A DNA stretch of 64,000 nucleotides from Orbaceae bacterium lpD02 (lineage in GTDB: Bacteria > Pseudomonadota > Gammaproteobacteria > Enterobacterales > Orbaceae). The notes beneath the pieces were generated by a model that ran no database searches, was not told the DNA's origin, and saw only the letters and a list, made by a program, of their open reading frames with translations. Each line of letters begins with the position of its first letter. Positions within the stretch are counted from its first letter, which is position 1. Below, piece after piece: positions 18,309-27,796 of this stretch. The stretch lies in contig CP133960.1 of the NCBI GenBank assembly GCA_036251875.1, positions 992,001-1,056,000 on the forward strand. The letters are read 5' to 3'. Both the position numbers and the translations under genes were made by a program.

Positions 18309-19322
18309 TCATTCATTTATTTGTTCAAATATGCTGTCAAATATTGCACCCTCATCAAAATAGATTTTTTGGACGTTTTGCCAGCCGCCAAAAAACTCAT
18401 CGATAGTCACCAATTTTAGTGGCGGAAATTGTATTGAATATTGCGATAAAATCGTCGGATTAATCGGGCGATAATAGTTTTTAGCAATGATATGTTGTGC
18501 TTCATCACTATAAAGATAATCAAGGTAAGCTTGTGCCTGTTTGCGGGTTCCTTTGGCATCAACGACATGATCGACAACAGCAACTGGCGGCTGGGCTAAA
18601 ATCGAGATTGACGGGGTGATGATCTCTAACTGCTCGCCACCTTGCTCTGCAAGCGCGAGATAAGCTTCGTTCTCCCACGCAATTAATACATCACCCAGCT
18701 CACGCTGCACAAAGCTAATCGTGGCACTTCGCGATCCGGTGTCTAAAATCGGTGCATGTTGATAAAGCCTGCTAACAAATTGTTGGGCTTGTTCGTCGCT
18801 ACCATATTGCGTTTTAGCATAAGCCCAGGCGGCCAAAAAGTTCCAACGCGCTCCACCGGATGTTTTAGGATTGGGTGTGATAACTTCAACGCCCTCTTTG
18901 ATTAAATCATCCCAATCGTTAATATGCTTAGGATTACCTTTGCGCACCAAAAAAACCACAGTTGAAGTATAAGGTGTACTGTCATTCGGTCGCTTAGTTT
19001 GCCACTGTTTATCAATAAGTGGCCGATAACGATTTAATGCATCAATATCACCCGCTAACGCTAATGTCACCACATCAGCTGGTAAGCCATCAATGACTGC
19101 TCGTGCTTGCTTACCTGACCCGCCATGCGCATTGTTGATACTTAGCTGTTCGCCCGTTTCATTTTGCCAGTGCTGAATAAAGGCTTGATTATAAGCTTTA
19201 TAAAGCTCACGCGTCGGATCATAAGAGACATTAAGTAATTCAACTGACCATGCGTTATGGTTAGACACAGCGGTAAAGAGTATTACCAGTATTCGCGATA
19301 ATATAATTAAGATGCGCGGCAT
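18309..19322 (-). CDS. sbp: Periplasmic sulfate-binding protein
   Basis: 337 aa from the ATG at 19322, which has a GAGGGG ribosome-binding site; an upstream TTG at 19334 lacks one. Residues 1-25 form a Sec signal peptide (hydrophobic ILIILSRILVILFTAV), with cleavage likely just before VELLNVSYDPTRELY. The mature protein follows E. coli Sbp closely: HGGSGKQARAVIDG, STVVFLVRKGNPK, SGGARWNFLAAWAYA, GDVLIAWENEA and KNYYRP are present. It binds sulfate in the periplasm and hands it to CysTWA. As the first gene of the operon it should carry the CysB-responsive promoter in 19335-19460, but I could not identify a precise site. CysP (thiosulfate-binding) is less likely than Sbp. Confidence 0.92.
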   Translation of the reverse strand: MPRILIILSRILVILFTAVSNHNAWSVELLNVSYDPTRELYKAYNQAFIQHWQNETGEQLSINNAHGGSGKQARAVIDGLPADVVTLALAGDIDALNRYRPLIDKQWQTKRPNDSTPYTSTVVFLVRKGNPKHINDWDDLIKEGVEVITPNPKTSGGARWNFLAAWAYAKTQYGSDEQAQQFVSRLYQHAPILDTGSRSATISFVQRELGDVLIAWENEAYLALAEQGGEQLEIITPSISILAQPPVAVVDHVVDAKGTRKQAQAYLDYLYSDEAQHIIAKNYYRPINPTILSQYSIQFPPLKLVTIDEFFGGWQNVQKIYFDEGAIFDSIFEQINE

Positions 19323-19464
19323 ATCACCCCTCAAGGTAGCGCTAACTACGCTAGTTTGTAGTGGAATGACCTAATTACAACAAATAATCGTTAGATACGG
19401 AAACAACTATTTCGCATTTAGATAGCACAAATATAGATAATCAAGAGCGCTAAATATAAGCAAT

Positions 19465-19495
19465 AAAAAAGCAAAGTTATTCAACTTTGCTTTTT
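19465..19495 (-). terminator. Rho-independent terminator of the fru operon
   Basis: Perfect 8-base stem (19471-19478 with 19483-19490, arms GCAAAGTT/AACTTTGC), 4-base loop, flanked by A and T runs on both sides. Read on the minus strand it follows fruA by 33 bases and ends in TTTTTT. Confidence 0.9.
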
Positions 19496-19527
19496 CGATA
19501 ATTTGACGGTGTCGATAGTCGGTATGT

Positions 19528-21213
19528 TTAAGCCATCACTTCTTGCTCAACTTTAGCATCAGGTCGTTTAATCACCGCGTAAATAACCGCCGCCACAACA
19601 GAACCTACGACAATCGATAATAGATAACCGAAAACTGGCGTAATAGCACCTGGAATTGCCAGTACAAATAACCCACCATGTGGCGCCATTAATTGTGAAC
19701 CAAATGCTAATGACATTCCGCCCGTAATGGCACCACCAATAACGCAACTAGGCAGTACCCGCAGTGGATCTCTGGCAGCAAATGGGATCGCCCCTTCAGA
19801 AATAAAGCATAAACCGAGCACGAATGCCGCTTTGCCACTTTCTTGTTCTGCTTTGCTAAATTTATTGCGTGCAATAAAAGTGGCTAAACTCATTGCTAAT
19901 GGCGGTACCATTCCGCCCGCCATTACAGCGGCCATCGGTGCATATTGCTGAGCACTAAGTAAACCAACACCAAAGGCATAGGCGACTTTATTAATTGGCC
20001 CGCCCATATCAATGCACATCATCCCGCCTAAAATTGCACCAAGTATAACCGCATTAGCGGTTTGCATCCCGCTGAGCCAAGCTTCTAATGCTTTCATTAT
20101 ATAGGCAATTGGCTCGCCTAATATAAATATCATCGCTAAACCAACGATTAAGCTTGATAAAAGCGGTAGAATCAAAATTGGTTTTAATGCTTCAAGGCTT
20201 TGGGGCAGCTTAATTGTTTTAATTAGTAATAACGTTAAGTAGCCCGCTAAATAGCCCGCTACAATGCCACCTAAAAATCCTGCGCCAATTGATGTGGCAA
20301 GCATTCCACCGATTAAACCAGGAACTAAACCGGGACGATCCGCAATCGAAAATGAAATATAACCAGCCAGAACCGGAACCATTAAGGCAAGCGCAGTTCC
20401 ACCACCAATTTTACCAAGAGCCTGGGCTAATGCACCTTCTTGCAAGATCCCGCCTACCGCGAATGATAATGCAACGATAAGCCCACCGGCAACCACCATC
20501 GGTAGCATATAAGAGACACCCGTTAACAAATGTTTATAGGCATTTTTCTTTTCTTGGGAGGTAACGGATGATGTTGTCGATGAAATGGGTTGATAAATAA
20601 CGGCTTCGTTAAACGCTTTATCAAACTCTTGGGCGGTCTTTTTTAGTGCTGGCCCAGTTTTGGTGCGATACATCAGTTTGCCAGCAAACTTACTTAAATC
20701 AACATCAATATCACAGGCAACTATCACAATATCTGCAGAGGCCACATCTTCTGCCGTTAGCTCATTGCCCACCCCTACTGATCCACGGGTTTCTACTTTA
20801 CACCACCAACCACGTTTTTTCGCTTCTGCTTCAATGGCCTCTGCCGCCATAAATGTATGTGCGACGCCCGTTGGGCAAGCGGTTATCGCAACAATACGTT
20901 TGGTTTCACTATTTGATCTAGTCGGCGTAACTTGCATTGAGCGTTCGTAAATGACCGCTTGAGTTGGCGCATCTAATAATACTTTTTTAGGATCAGCGTA
21001 CACTTCATCTAAGTTAGCGACAGTGTAGACTTTTTTACCAATAATGCTGACATCGGCTGTATCTCCTTGCCCCATTAAAATCGTCACATCGGCTAAATCA
21101 ATTTTATTAACAAGTGTAATATTCAACTCTTTTGCAGCTAAGGCTAACTCTGCGTTTGCCAAGCGTCCATTTACTGGGCCAAGTTGGCTTGCCTTAACAA
21201 TATATATGTTCAT
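19528..21213 (-). CDS. fruA: PTS fructose-specific enzyme IIBC
   Basis: 561 aa, matching FruA. The N-terminal IIB' half is followed by the true IIB domain with the phosphorylated cysteine in ACPTGVAHTFMAAEA (about residues 112-126). The membrane IIC domain starts near 225 (YMLPMVVAGGLIVALSFAVGG) and has about nine or ten helices, including GEPIAYI and GAIPFAARDP. It imports fructose and phosphorylates it to fructose-1-phosphate. It is the last gene of fruB-fruK-fruA, 8 bases after fruK, and is followed by a strong terminator. Confidence 0.96.
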   Translation of the reverse strand: MNIYIVKASQLGPVNGRLANAELALAAKELNITLVNKIDLADVTILMGQGDTADVSIIGKKVYTVANLDEVYADPKKVLLDAPTQAVIYERSMQVTPTRSNSETKRIVAITACPTGVAHTFMAAEAIEAEAKKRGWWCKVETRGSVGVGNELTAEDVASADIVIVACDIDVDLSKFAGKLMYRTKTGPALKKTAQEFDKAFNEAVIYQPISSTTSSVTSQEKKNAYKHLLTGVSYMLPMVVAGGLIVALSFAVGGILQEGALAQALGKIGGGTALALMVPVLAGYISFSIADRPGLVPGLIGGMLATSIGAGFLGGIVAGYLAGYLTLLLIKTIKLPQSLEALKPILILPLLSSLIVGLAMIFILGEPIAYIMKALEAWLSGMQTANAVILGAILGGMMCIDMGGPINKVAYAFGVGLLSAQQYAPMAAVMAGGMVPPLAMSLATFIARNKFSKAEQESGKAAFVLGLCFISEGAIPFAARDPLRVLPSCVIGGAITGGMSLAFGSQLMAPHGGLFVLAIPGAITPVFGYLLSIVVGSVVAAVIYAVIKRPDAKVEQEVMA

Positions 21214-21221
21214 ATTTTCTC

Positions 21222-22157
21222 CTATCCTGCCATTACGTCTATTTTTTCAAGAATACGATTTAGTTTTGCTTGATCGGATACGCCGACACCCGGTTGACTA
21301 ACCGATAACGCGGCAATCGCCGATGCAAAAACGAGCGTATCTTTAATTGAATAGTTTGATAGTAAACCATGAACCAGCCCTGCAACCATCGAGTCGCCGG
21401 CTCCAACTGTACTCACCACTTCGCACCTAGGCGGCTTTGCTAGCCATGATTCATGCTTAGTGACCCATAACGCACCTTTGCTCCCAAGTGATACGATTAC
21501 GTTATCAATGCCTTGTTCTACAATGCTCATTGCGGCCCCCTTAATATCTGTCTGCGTTGGCAAAGGGTGGCCCACTAGCATTTCGAGTTCTTTGTCATTT
21601 GGTTTAATTAACCATGGCTTAGCTTTTAAACCCGCTATAAGCGCTGAGCGGCTACTATCAAAGATAATCTTTGGACAGATGCGTTTGACGTTTTCAATCC
21701 AGTGAGTAAAATCGTCTAAAGCGATCCCCTCAGGCAAGCTACCACTAATAATGACCATGTCAAAATCAGCCAACCATATCAGTGACTGCTCAACAAATTG
21801 CTGCCAATCGTTTTTACTAACGGTAAAACCGGAAAAATTAAGATCCGTAACATCGCTATTTTGTTCGGTTAACTTAACATTAATCCGTGTTCGACCTTCA
21901 ACTAGCTGAAATTTATTATCTAGATTTAATGCAGAAAATAACGCGGTAAAACCATCATTGTTAGTTTTACCGAGAAAACCACTAGCAGTGACTTTATGAT
22001 TTAAATCACAAAGTACTTTAGCAACATTAATACCTTTACCGGCGGGTAATAATCCTGTTGTTTTAACTAAGTTAACATCACCTAATTCAATTTTGGGACA
22101 AAATCCAAGCAAGTCGTAAGCCGGATTTAAGGTAAATGTAGCAATTTTGTTCGCCAT
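21222..22157 (-). CDS. fruK: 1-phosphofructokinase
   Basis: 311 aa of the PfkB/ribokinase family. The N-terminal TFTLNPAYD, the glycine-rich GLLPAGKGINVAKVL and the C-terminal signature TVGAGDSMVAGLVHG with the catalytic Asp are present. It phosphorylates fructose-1-phosphate, made by FruA, to fructose-1,6-bisphosphate. Fructose-1-phosphate is also the ligand that releases Cra, so FruK activity feeds back on the operon. It begins 3 bases after the fruB stop. Confidence 0.95.
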   Translation of the reverse strand: MANKIATFTLNPAYDLLGFCPKIELGDVNLVKTTGLLPAGKGINVAKVLCDLNHKVTASGFLGKTNNDGFTALFSALNLDNKFQLVEGRTRINVKLTEQNSDVTDLNFSGFTVSKNDWQQFVEQSLIWLADFDMVIISGSLPEGIALDDFTHWIENVKRICPKIIFDSSRSALIAGLKAKPWLIKPNDKELEMLVGHPLPTQTDIKGAAMSIVEQGIDNVIVSLGSKGALWVTKHESWLAKPPRCEVVSTVGAGDSMVAGLVHGLLSNYSIKDTLVFASAIAALSVSQPGVGVSDQAKLNRILEKIDVMAG

Positions 22158-22160
22158 TAT

Positions 22161-23354
22161 TTACTCTCCTAATCCATCATTAATTGCTTTACCAATGGCT
22201 TCAATCGCTTGTTTTGCATCCTCGCCATTGGCAATAAATTGTAATCGGCTACCTTTTTTGGCACCAATTGCCACTATTTTCATCAGACTAGTTGCACTAA
22301 CGGGATTAGCATTGCCATCTAGATTTGCAACGGTGATACTACTAGTAAACTGTTTAACGAGTTTAACCAATACAGAAGCGGGCCTGGTATGTAAGCCATG
22401 AGGATTGGTAACGGTGAATTCAGCCGTAATTGATACCTTATTAGCATCACTTGCTATATTAGTACGTTGTTCGTTATTGACTGCGTTGTCTTGATTTTCG
22501 GTGGTTAAGTCTTGTTTTACTAGTAGCTGATGGATTTGTGTTTTAGTGGCGCTATGTAGCTGAGCTAATTGTTGATGATAACTCATTTCAGCCAATCGGT
22601 TAATTATTGCATCAAGCGCATTGGTTTTAGCTGACACGGTAATAAGCAATTTAACGGGTTTATCTGCCTCATGAATAGTATTGCTCGTTCGACTAATTGC
22701 AATAGCATCTTTTTGGTTACCTTCATTACCGTCATTTAACCAAACACCCTGACCAAGATAACACGGTTTTTGCTCAAGTGACTGAGCAATAAAATCGGTA
22801 TTGATGGCATTAAAACGTTTTAATCTTGACACATTGAGGGCTTGTAACATATCCAAACTATCAGCAGGAATATCTAATAAAATAAGTTCATCTGATAAGA
22901 TATTTTCATTAACCACTTCTTTATGTTGACCGGTAAGTAAGGCGATAACATCATCGACCGTTTTAATGTGTTTTATGCGATCTTCTACATCATCATCGCC
23001 TAGAACATGGGTTAATTGACGTAAAATAGTTAAATGTTCATCTGAACTTGCCGCTATGCCAATTGCAATATAGGCTTTTTCGCCATCATCGCCCCAAACA
23101 ACGCCAGCAGGAAAATAAAAAACCTGTACGCCAGTTTTTTTTACTAAATGGCGGGTGGTTGTTGTACCATGGGGAATAGCGATACCGCTACCAAGATAAG
23201 TGGCAGCCTGCGCTTCGCGCGCCAACATACCATCAACATACCCTTGCTCGACAAGTTGGTGTTGAGTCAATGCATTAGCTATTTTTTTGATAGCGTCTTG
23301 TTTATTATCAGCTTGTTGATCAAGATAGATATCATCTTTTGTGAGCTGGAGCAT
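22161..23354 (-). CDS. fruB: PTS fructose-specific EIIA-HPr fusion (diphosphoryl transfer protein)
   Basis: 397 aa. The N-terminal EIIA domain has its active-site histidine in GSGIAIPHGTT (near residue 62). A middle linker domain (about 150-290) follows, and the C-terminal FPr/HPr domain carries NPHGLHTRPAS with the phosphorylated histidine (near 315) and SATSLMKIVAIGA. It passes phosphate from enzyme I to FruA. It is the first gene of the operon; its ATG has an AGAGG site 5 bases upstream. A Cra operator lies 69 bases before it. Confidence 0.95.
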   Translation of the reverse strand: MLQLTKDDIYLDQQADNKQDAIKKIANALTQHQLVEQGYVDGMLAREAQAATYLGSGIAIPHGTTTTRHLVKKTGVQVFYFPAGVVWGDDGEKAYIAIGIAASSDEHLTILRQLTHVLGDDDVEDRIKHIKTVDDVIALLTGQHKEVVNENILSDELILLDIPADSLDMLQALNVSRLKRFNAINTDFIAQSLEQKPCYLGQGVWLNDGNEGNQKDAIAISRTSNTIHEADKPVKLLITVSAKTNALDAIINRLAEMSYHQQLAQLHSATKTQIHQLLVKQDLTTENQDNAVNNEQRTNIASDANKVSITAEFTVTNPHGLHTRPASVLVKLVKQFTSSITVANLDGNANPVSATSLMKIVAIGAKKGSRLQFIANGEDAKQAIEAIGKAINDGLGE

Positions 23355-23422
23355 ACATACCTCTTTTTTAACTTTAAACTTAATTCAATATATCGGTTAC
23401 TAACTGATAACTTATTAAGTGT

Positions 23423-23434
23423 TGAATCGTTTCA
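23423..23434. promoter_or_regulatory. Cra (FruR) operator upstream of fruB
   Basis: TGAATCGTTTCA, read on the minus strand TGAAACGATTCA, differs from the palindromic E. coli Cra consensus TGAAACGTTTCA by one base and is flanked by GC as in the fruB operator. It lies between fruB and cra, 69 bases upstream of the fruB start, where Cra repression relieved by fructose-1-phosphate is expected. Confidence 0.85.
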
Positions 23435-23524
23435 GCTATATTGCAAATAATTTATTTAATTAGCAAATATTTTTTGCCGATTAATAATTAGAATGAGATA
23501 ACCATCACAGTTTACGCGTCATCC

Positions 23525-24538
23525 CTAAGATAATAGTTTTTGATTAAAGCGGCCTCGATAGTGGAGATTCCGTTTAATTTTGGTATGCCCTGGTTGATAA
23601 GTATTTTGATTATTAAGATTAACCAGTAGTGTCTCCACCGTTATTTCGGCAATTCGTTTATGGTTTTGAGCTAAACTGATCACTTTGCAAGGTAAAAAAT
23701 CAAGTAACTCACTATCACCAAATGTTGCAATGACCATATTTTTTGGTAATGCTCCGTGTAGGCTTAAGATGGCATCAATCACGCCCTGTAACAGTGAAAA
23801 TGAAGTTAAAAACAGGGCTTGTGGTACTGAATGATTTTCTAAATATTGATAAAATAGTTCTGCCGCAGAGTTTCGTGTATAATCTTTTGCATATAGGTAA
23901 CTTACTGTTTTATGTTTACCACCAATAGCATCGTTAAAACCTTCTTCCCTAGCATGGCTAATTGTCATATCAGGCAGTGCACCAATATAAACAATACTGT
24001 CGTCTATATATTTAATGAACTCTTTAGTTAATGCGTGAGCATCAATTTGGTCGGTACCTAAAATACTGCTAAATTTAGTCGCTGATAGCGGTCTATCTAG
24101 GGCTAATATCGGGATGAGATTATTGTCCCAGTTATCATAAAAAGCGTGATCAGCGATAAATGAAGACGACACAATAATCGCGTCAACATGTCGCTGCTTG
24201 AGATGTAATATACACTGTTTTTCAATTTCCATATCGTCTTCAGAACAGGAAATAAGTAATTGATAGCCAGCTTGACGCGCTCTGTGTTCTAAATGGTTGG
24301 CAATTTTAGTGTAGCTGATGTTTTCTAGATCGGGAATGATTAAGCCAATTGAATTGGTTTTACCAACTCTTAAACCTGCAGCAACCGCATTTGGTTGAAA
24401 GTTATATTTTTTTACAACTTCCATCACTTTTGCAATCGTTTTGTCGCTGACGCGGTATTGCTTTGCTTTACCATTTATAACATAACTAGCTGTGGTTCTT
24501 GAAACACCTGCTAACTGTGCTATTTGCTCTAATTTCAT
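23525..24538 (-). CDS. cra: Catabolite repressor/activator Cra (fructose repressor FruR)
   Basis: 337 aa LacI-family regulator. The N-terminal helix-turn-helix MKLEQIAQLAGVSRTTASYV with the Cra-specific INGKAKQYRVSD hinge is followed by NFQPNAVAAGLRVGKTNSIGLIIPDLEN, which is nearly E. coli Cra, and a periplasmic-binding-protein-like effector domain. It represses glycolytic/fru genes and activates gluconeogenesis; fructose-1-phosphate is the inducer. Here it lies directly upstream of fruBKA in the same direction, with 170 bases between them, unlike the separate location in E. coli. The operator in that gap fits local control of fruBKA. Confidence 0.92.
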   Translation of the reverse strand: MKLEQIAQLAGVSRTTASYVINGKAKQYRVSDKTIAKVMEVVKKYNFQPNAVAAGLRVGKTNSIGLIIPDLENISYTKIANHLEHRARQAGYQLLISCSEDDMEIEKQCILHLKQRHVDAIIVSSSFIADHAFYDNWDNNLIPILALDRPLSATKFSSILGTDQIDAHALTKEFIKYIDDSIVYIGALPDMTISHAREEGFNDAIGGKHKTVSYLYAKDYTRNSAAELFYQYLENHSVPQALFLTSFSLLQGVIDAILSLHGALPKNMVIATFGDSELLDFLPCKVISLAQNHKRIAEITVETLLVNLNNQNTYQPGHTKIKRNLHYRGRFNQKLLS

Positions 24539-24663
24539 TATGTTGTGCCATCGAAGAACAAAGGAAATTGGAATTTATCATAAAACAAAGTTTAAAATAA
24601 AGCGATTAATCTAAAAATCAATTGATTCTGGTATTATCAGTTGGTGTTATAAACAATAGACAT

Positions 24664-24684
24664 AAAAAAATCACCATTAGGTGA
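24664..24684 (-). terminator. Rho-independent terminator of tRNA-Lys
   Basis: On the minus strand TCACC-TAAT-GGTGA is followed directly by seven T. It starts 14 bases after the tRNA CCA end. Confidence 0.85.
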
Positions 24685-24697
24685 CTGTACGAAATCT

Positions 24698-24773
24698 TGG
24701 TGGGTCGTGAAGGATTCGAACCTTCGACCAACGGATTAAAAGTCCGCTGCTCTACCGACTGAGCTAACGACCC
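24698..24773 (-). tRNA. lysT: tRNA-Lys (anticodon UUU)
   Basis: 76 bases including encoded CCA. The acceptor stem GGGTCGT pairs with ACGACCC, the D-arm has AGCTCAGTCGGTAGAGC, the anticodon loop is CTTTTAA with TTT at the anticodon, and the T-arm has GGTTCGAATCC. It lies downstream of cpoB, as lysT does in E. coli, so the tol-pal-tRNA neighbourhood is conserved. There is no sign of an integrated element at its 3' end. Confidence 0.97.
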
Positions 24774-24864
24774 AAGCGATTTCGGGTTGCATAATACTGT
24801 TGATTACTGTTGGATGCAACCCTTTTTTACCATAAACTTGCCCAATAGGTTGTTATTTAGCCAC

Positions 24865-25545
24865 TCAACCTAGTGTTGCCAGCTTACTATTTGCTGACGC
24901 GATCGTCTTTTTATCATTAGGGTACTGATTGATAACTTGTTTAAATACCGCTTTAGCTTTAACTTTATCACCTTTTTCCAGCAAAATAAGTCCAACTTTA
25001 TATAAGCTATCCGCCGCTTTAGGTGATTTAGGAAAATTTTTTACTACTGTTGCATAATAAAATGAAGCATCATCTTTTCTACCTTGGTTATAGCAAAGCT
25101 GACCTAACCAATAATTGACATTGGCAGAATATGTCGACTTAGGATAATCTTTTAAAAACTGCTGGAGCGCAGTTATTGAGTCTTTTGGCTCTTTACCACT
25201 CATCACAAACTTGATGATAAAATTATAATCATCTTTATCATTGCCAGATGCAGACCAACCAGATAATGTTGAACTGTTATTTGCGGTAACATTTTGCTGA
25301 ACAGGAGCTTGATTATTGAGTTGTTGTAAAATTGTTTTTTGCCGCTCAATTGTTTGATTCAACTGGTAAGCAGTTTGTTCCAATTGCCCGCGTAACTGAT
25401 CGACTTCATCTTGTAAGTTACTAATTTTTTGTTGAGAATCAGTTAACAATTGCCCTTGTGCTTCAACGATGCGCTCTAGTTCTGAGTCAGCATAACTATA
25501 AAATGGCAAAGATAGCACGAACAATAATATAATTTTTTTATACAT
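24865..25545 (-). CDS. cpoB: Cell division coordinator CpoB (YbgF)
   Basis: 226 aa. Signal peptide residues 1-19 (IILLFVLSLPFYSYA, cleavage before DSELE). A short N-terminal coiled coil (about 22-75, rich in Gln and Leu heptads) trimerises the protein, and three C-terminal TPR repeats start near residue 105. CpoB is periplasmic, binds TolA and links peptidoglycan synthesis by PBP1B with outer-membrane constriction. It is the last gene of the tol-pal cluster, 117 bases after pal with a strong hairpin between. Confidence 0.92.
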   Translation of the reverse strand: MYKKIILLFVLSLPFYSYADSELERIVEAQGQLLTDSQQKISNLQDEVDQLRGQLEQTAYQLNQTIERQKTILQQLNNQAPVQQNVTANNSSTLSGWSASGNDKDDYNFIIKFVMSGKEPKDSITALQQFLKDYPKSTYSANVNYWLGQLCYNQGRKDDASFYYATVVKNFPKSPKAADSLYKVGLILLEKGDKVKAKAVFKQVINQYPNDKKTIASANSKLATLG

Positions 25546-25608
25546 AAATCTAAACCTTTCTAAAGTGTATCTGTTGATCAGTATATCATTTTTTTAGTTA
25601 TTACAAAC

Positions 25609-25637
25609 AATAACGGTCGCTTGCTGCGACCGTTATT
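25609..25637 (-). terminator. Perfect 12-bp hairpin between pal and cpoB
   Basis: AATAACGGTCGC (25609-25620) pairs perfectly with 25626-25637 around a 5-base loop, 25 bases after the pal stop. On the minus strand the T-poor tail (GTTTG) argues against strong intrinsic termination. It may attenuate cpoB relative to pal or protect pal mRNA from 3' decay. Confidence 0.55.
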
Positions 25638-25662
25638 ATAGACAGACCAAACGATAATTTAA

Positions 25663-26154
25663 TTAATAAACAATTACTGCTCGACGATTTTTTTCATACG
25701 CTTTGGCATCGTGACCTAATACAGCTGGTTTTTCCTTACCATAAGAGACGATTGACATTTGGCTTGCCGGAACCCCTCGACCTTGTAAATAAGCTTTAAC
25801 TGCAGTTGCGCGACGTTCACCTAAAGCAATATTGTATTCTGGCGTGCCACGCTCATCAGCGTGCCCTTCAATAACAATCGTAAATGAAGGTCGCGAACGT
25901 AAAAATTCGGCATGAGAATCCAATACCTTAGAGTATTCCGAGTTAACATTATATTTATCAAAATCAAAATAAACCGTATTGGCTACTTGTAATTCTTGAA
26001 GCTGCTGTGCTTCTGTTAAACTACCCGAGTTAAATATGCTAGATGAATCCGATGATGTACGATCTTTGTTTGTTGGATTTGATGATGTACATGCTGTCAC
26101 TGCAATTAATGGAAGAATAATCACAGCGCTTTTAAGTAATTTTGAAAAATGCAT
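25663..26154 (-). CDS. pal: Peptidoglycan-associated lipoprotein Pal
   Basis: 163 aa. The lipoprotein signal ends in the lipobox AVTAC, so Cys22 is the lipidated residue. The OmpA-like C-terminal domain (about 52-163) has the peptidoglycan-binding block [21 protein letters not shown]. Pal anchors the outer membrane to peptidoglycan and cycles between TolB and cell wall. It lies 196 bases after tolB, a longer gap than in E. coli. Confidence 0.96.
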   Translation of the reverse strand: MHFSKLLKSAVIILPLIAVTACTSSNPTNKDRTSSDSSSIFNSGSLTEAQQLQELQVANTVYFDFDKYNVNSEYSKVLDSHAEFLRSRPSFTIVIEGHADERGTPEYNIALGERRATAVKAYLQGRGVPASQMSIVSYGKEKPAVLGHDAKAYEKNRRAVIVY

Positions 26155-26350
26155 TTACTACTCCTTTTAATTTTATTAGTTATTAATGTTATATGAATTT
26201 ATTTTGATAAAATTTTAATAAGCATTTAATTATTTTCGTTATATTAAGATATATGAGATGCAAAAATCCAAATCACACGCCCGAAGCAAATTAACTAACG
26301 ATTGTCTATTTTTACCACTCGGGCTCATATTATATACCTACAAAAGCTCA

Positions 26351-27649
26351 CTATAGATAAGGTGACCATGCTGGAAATTTTACTTGTCCATCGGTTCCCG
26401 GAAGTTTTGCTTTAAAGTTACCATCAGTTGAAACAAGATTTAAAGTCGTCCCAAGCCCTTGAGTCGAACTGTAGATGATCATCGTTCCGTTTGGTGAAAT
26501 ACTCGGTGTTTCATCTAAAAATGTGTCAGTTAAGGTCTGATAAGTATTTGATGATAATTCAAGCTTAGTGACTTGTTGATTGCCATTATTCGTTGAAATC
26601 ATAGCGATAAAGCTACCATCTGATGCCACATTACCATTTTGATTTTGAGAGCCATCCCATGTTAACCGTTGCGCAATACCGCCGTCGATAGTAATAGAGT
26701 AAAGTTGCGGCCGCCCCGTCTGATCTGAGGTATACACTAATGTATTATTATCAGGCATCCATGTTGGTTCTGTATTATTACTACGCCCTGATGTAATTCG
26801 TTTAATTTCTTTGGTTGCTAAATCCATTACATAGAGATTTAAACTGCCCTCTTTTGATAAAGCAAACGCAAGTTTTGTTCCATCAGGTGAAAATGATGGT
26901 GCGCCATTATGTTGAGGAAATGATGCAATTGTTTCCAGCGTGCCAGTTTCAAGCGTTTTCATGACTAAAGCTGAGCGACCGCTTTCAAAGGTAACATAAG
27001 CCAGTTTTTTACCATCCGGCGACCAGGCCGGTGACATCAGTGGTTGATTAGAGCGATGAACCGTTATCTGATCAAACCCATCATAATCTGCTACTCTGAG
27101 TTCATGAGTATATGGACCACTATTCATTCTTACTATATATGCAATGCGAGTCCTAAAAGCACCTTTAATTCCTGTCAAGGTTTCAAATATTTCATCACTG
27201 GCGGTATGGGCAGCATAACGCAACCAGCGCTCAGCAATAGAATATTGATTTTGTGCCAAGATTGCACCAGGATTGTTTACGGTGTCGACTAATTGATAAC
27301 TAACTAAATAATTGCCAGACGCATCGGGCTGTATCGAACCGACAACAACGGCATCAATCCCGAGATCACTCCATTCTTTGGCGATAACAGCCGAAGCAGT
27401 TGCTGGCAGTTGCGGCATTTTTCGCGTATCAATCGGGTTAAATTTACCACTATTACGCAAATCTGACGCAATAATTTCTTCAATTTTTTGTGGCGGTTCG
27501 CCATTACCATTCCATTTAAAGGGAACAACAGCAATCGGCTTGGCTGTATTAACTCCGTCCGTAATAATAATACGAACATCGGCAATACAAATTGCTGTAT
27601 AAAAGAGAATGAAACAGCTCATCAAAAAGCGATATGAAAATCGTATCAT
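26351..27649 (-). CDS. tolB: Tol-Pal system periplasmic protein TolB
   Basis: 432 aa, normal length. Signal peptide 1-23 (cleavage after CIA, before DVRI, the segment that binds TolA). The N-terminal domain runs to about residue 165. The C-terminal six-bladed beta propeller has repeated [32 protein letters not shown] and [11 protein letters not shown] motifs, which bind Pal. 147 bases separate it from tolA. Confidence 0.96.
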   Translation of the reverse strand: MIRFSYRFLMSCFILFYTAICIADVRIIITDGVNTAKPIAVVPFKWNGNGEPPQKIEEIIASDLRNSGKFNPIDTRKMPQLPATASAVIAKEWSDLGIDAVVVGSIQPDASGNYLVSYQLVDTVNNPGAILAQNQYSIAERWLRYAAHTASDEIFETLTGIKGAFRTRIAYIVRMNSGPYTHELRVADYDGFDQITVHRSNQPLMSPAWSPDGKKLAYVTFESGRSALVMKTLETGTLETIASFPQHNGAPSFSPDGTKLAFALSKEGSLNLYVMDLATKEIKRITSGRSNNTEPTWMPDNNTLVYTSDQTGRPQLYSITIDGGIAQRLTWDGSQNQNGNVASDGSFIAMISTNNGNQQVTKLELSSNTYQTLTDTFLDETPSISPNGTMIIYSSTQGLGTTLNLVSTDGNFKAKLPGTDGQVKFPAWSPYL

Positions 27650-27796
27650 TATAAAATCCTTTATTACAAATTTATGGTTATATCCAAGTTAAACACTAAA
27701 ATTATAAGCTATATCAAGCATTGAAATATCTTTGTCTATAATATAAGCTTTTTTTGTTAAAAACTGTAAAAAAAATGATCAATTAATGTAAATTTA

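Noticed and set aside
20289-20852. Open frames antisense to fruA
   Set aside because: They lie fully within the intact fruA gene on the other strand and have no protein-like features or ribosome-binding sites.
24698-24773. tRNA-Lys as an integration site
   Set aside because: I saw no repeated tRNA 3' end nearby, and both flanks are conserved core genes.
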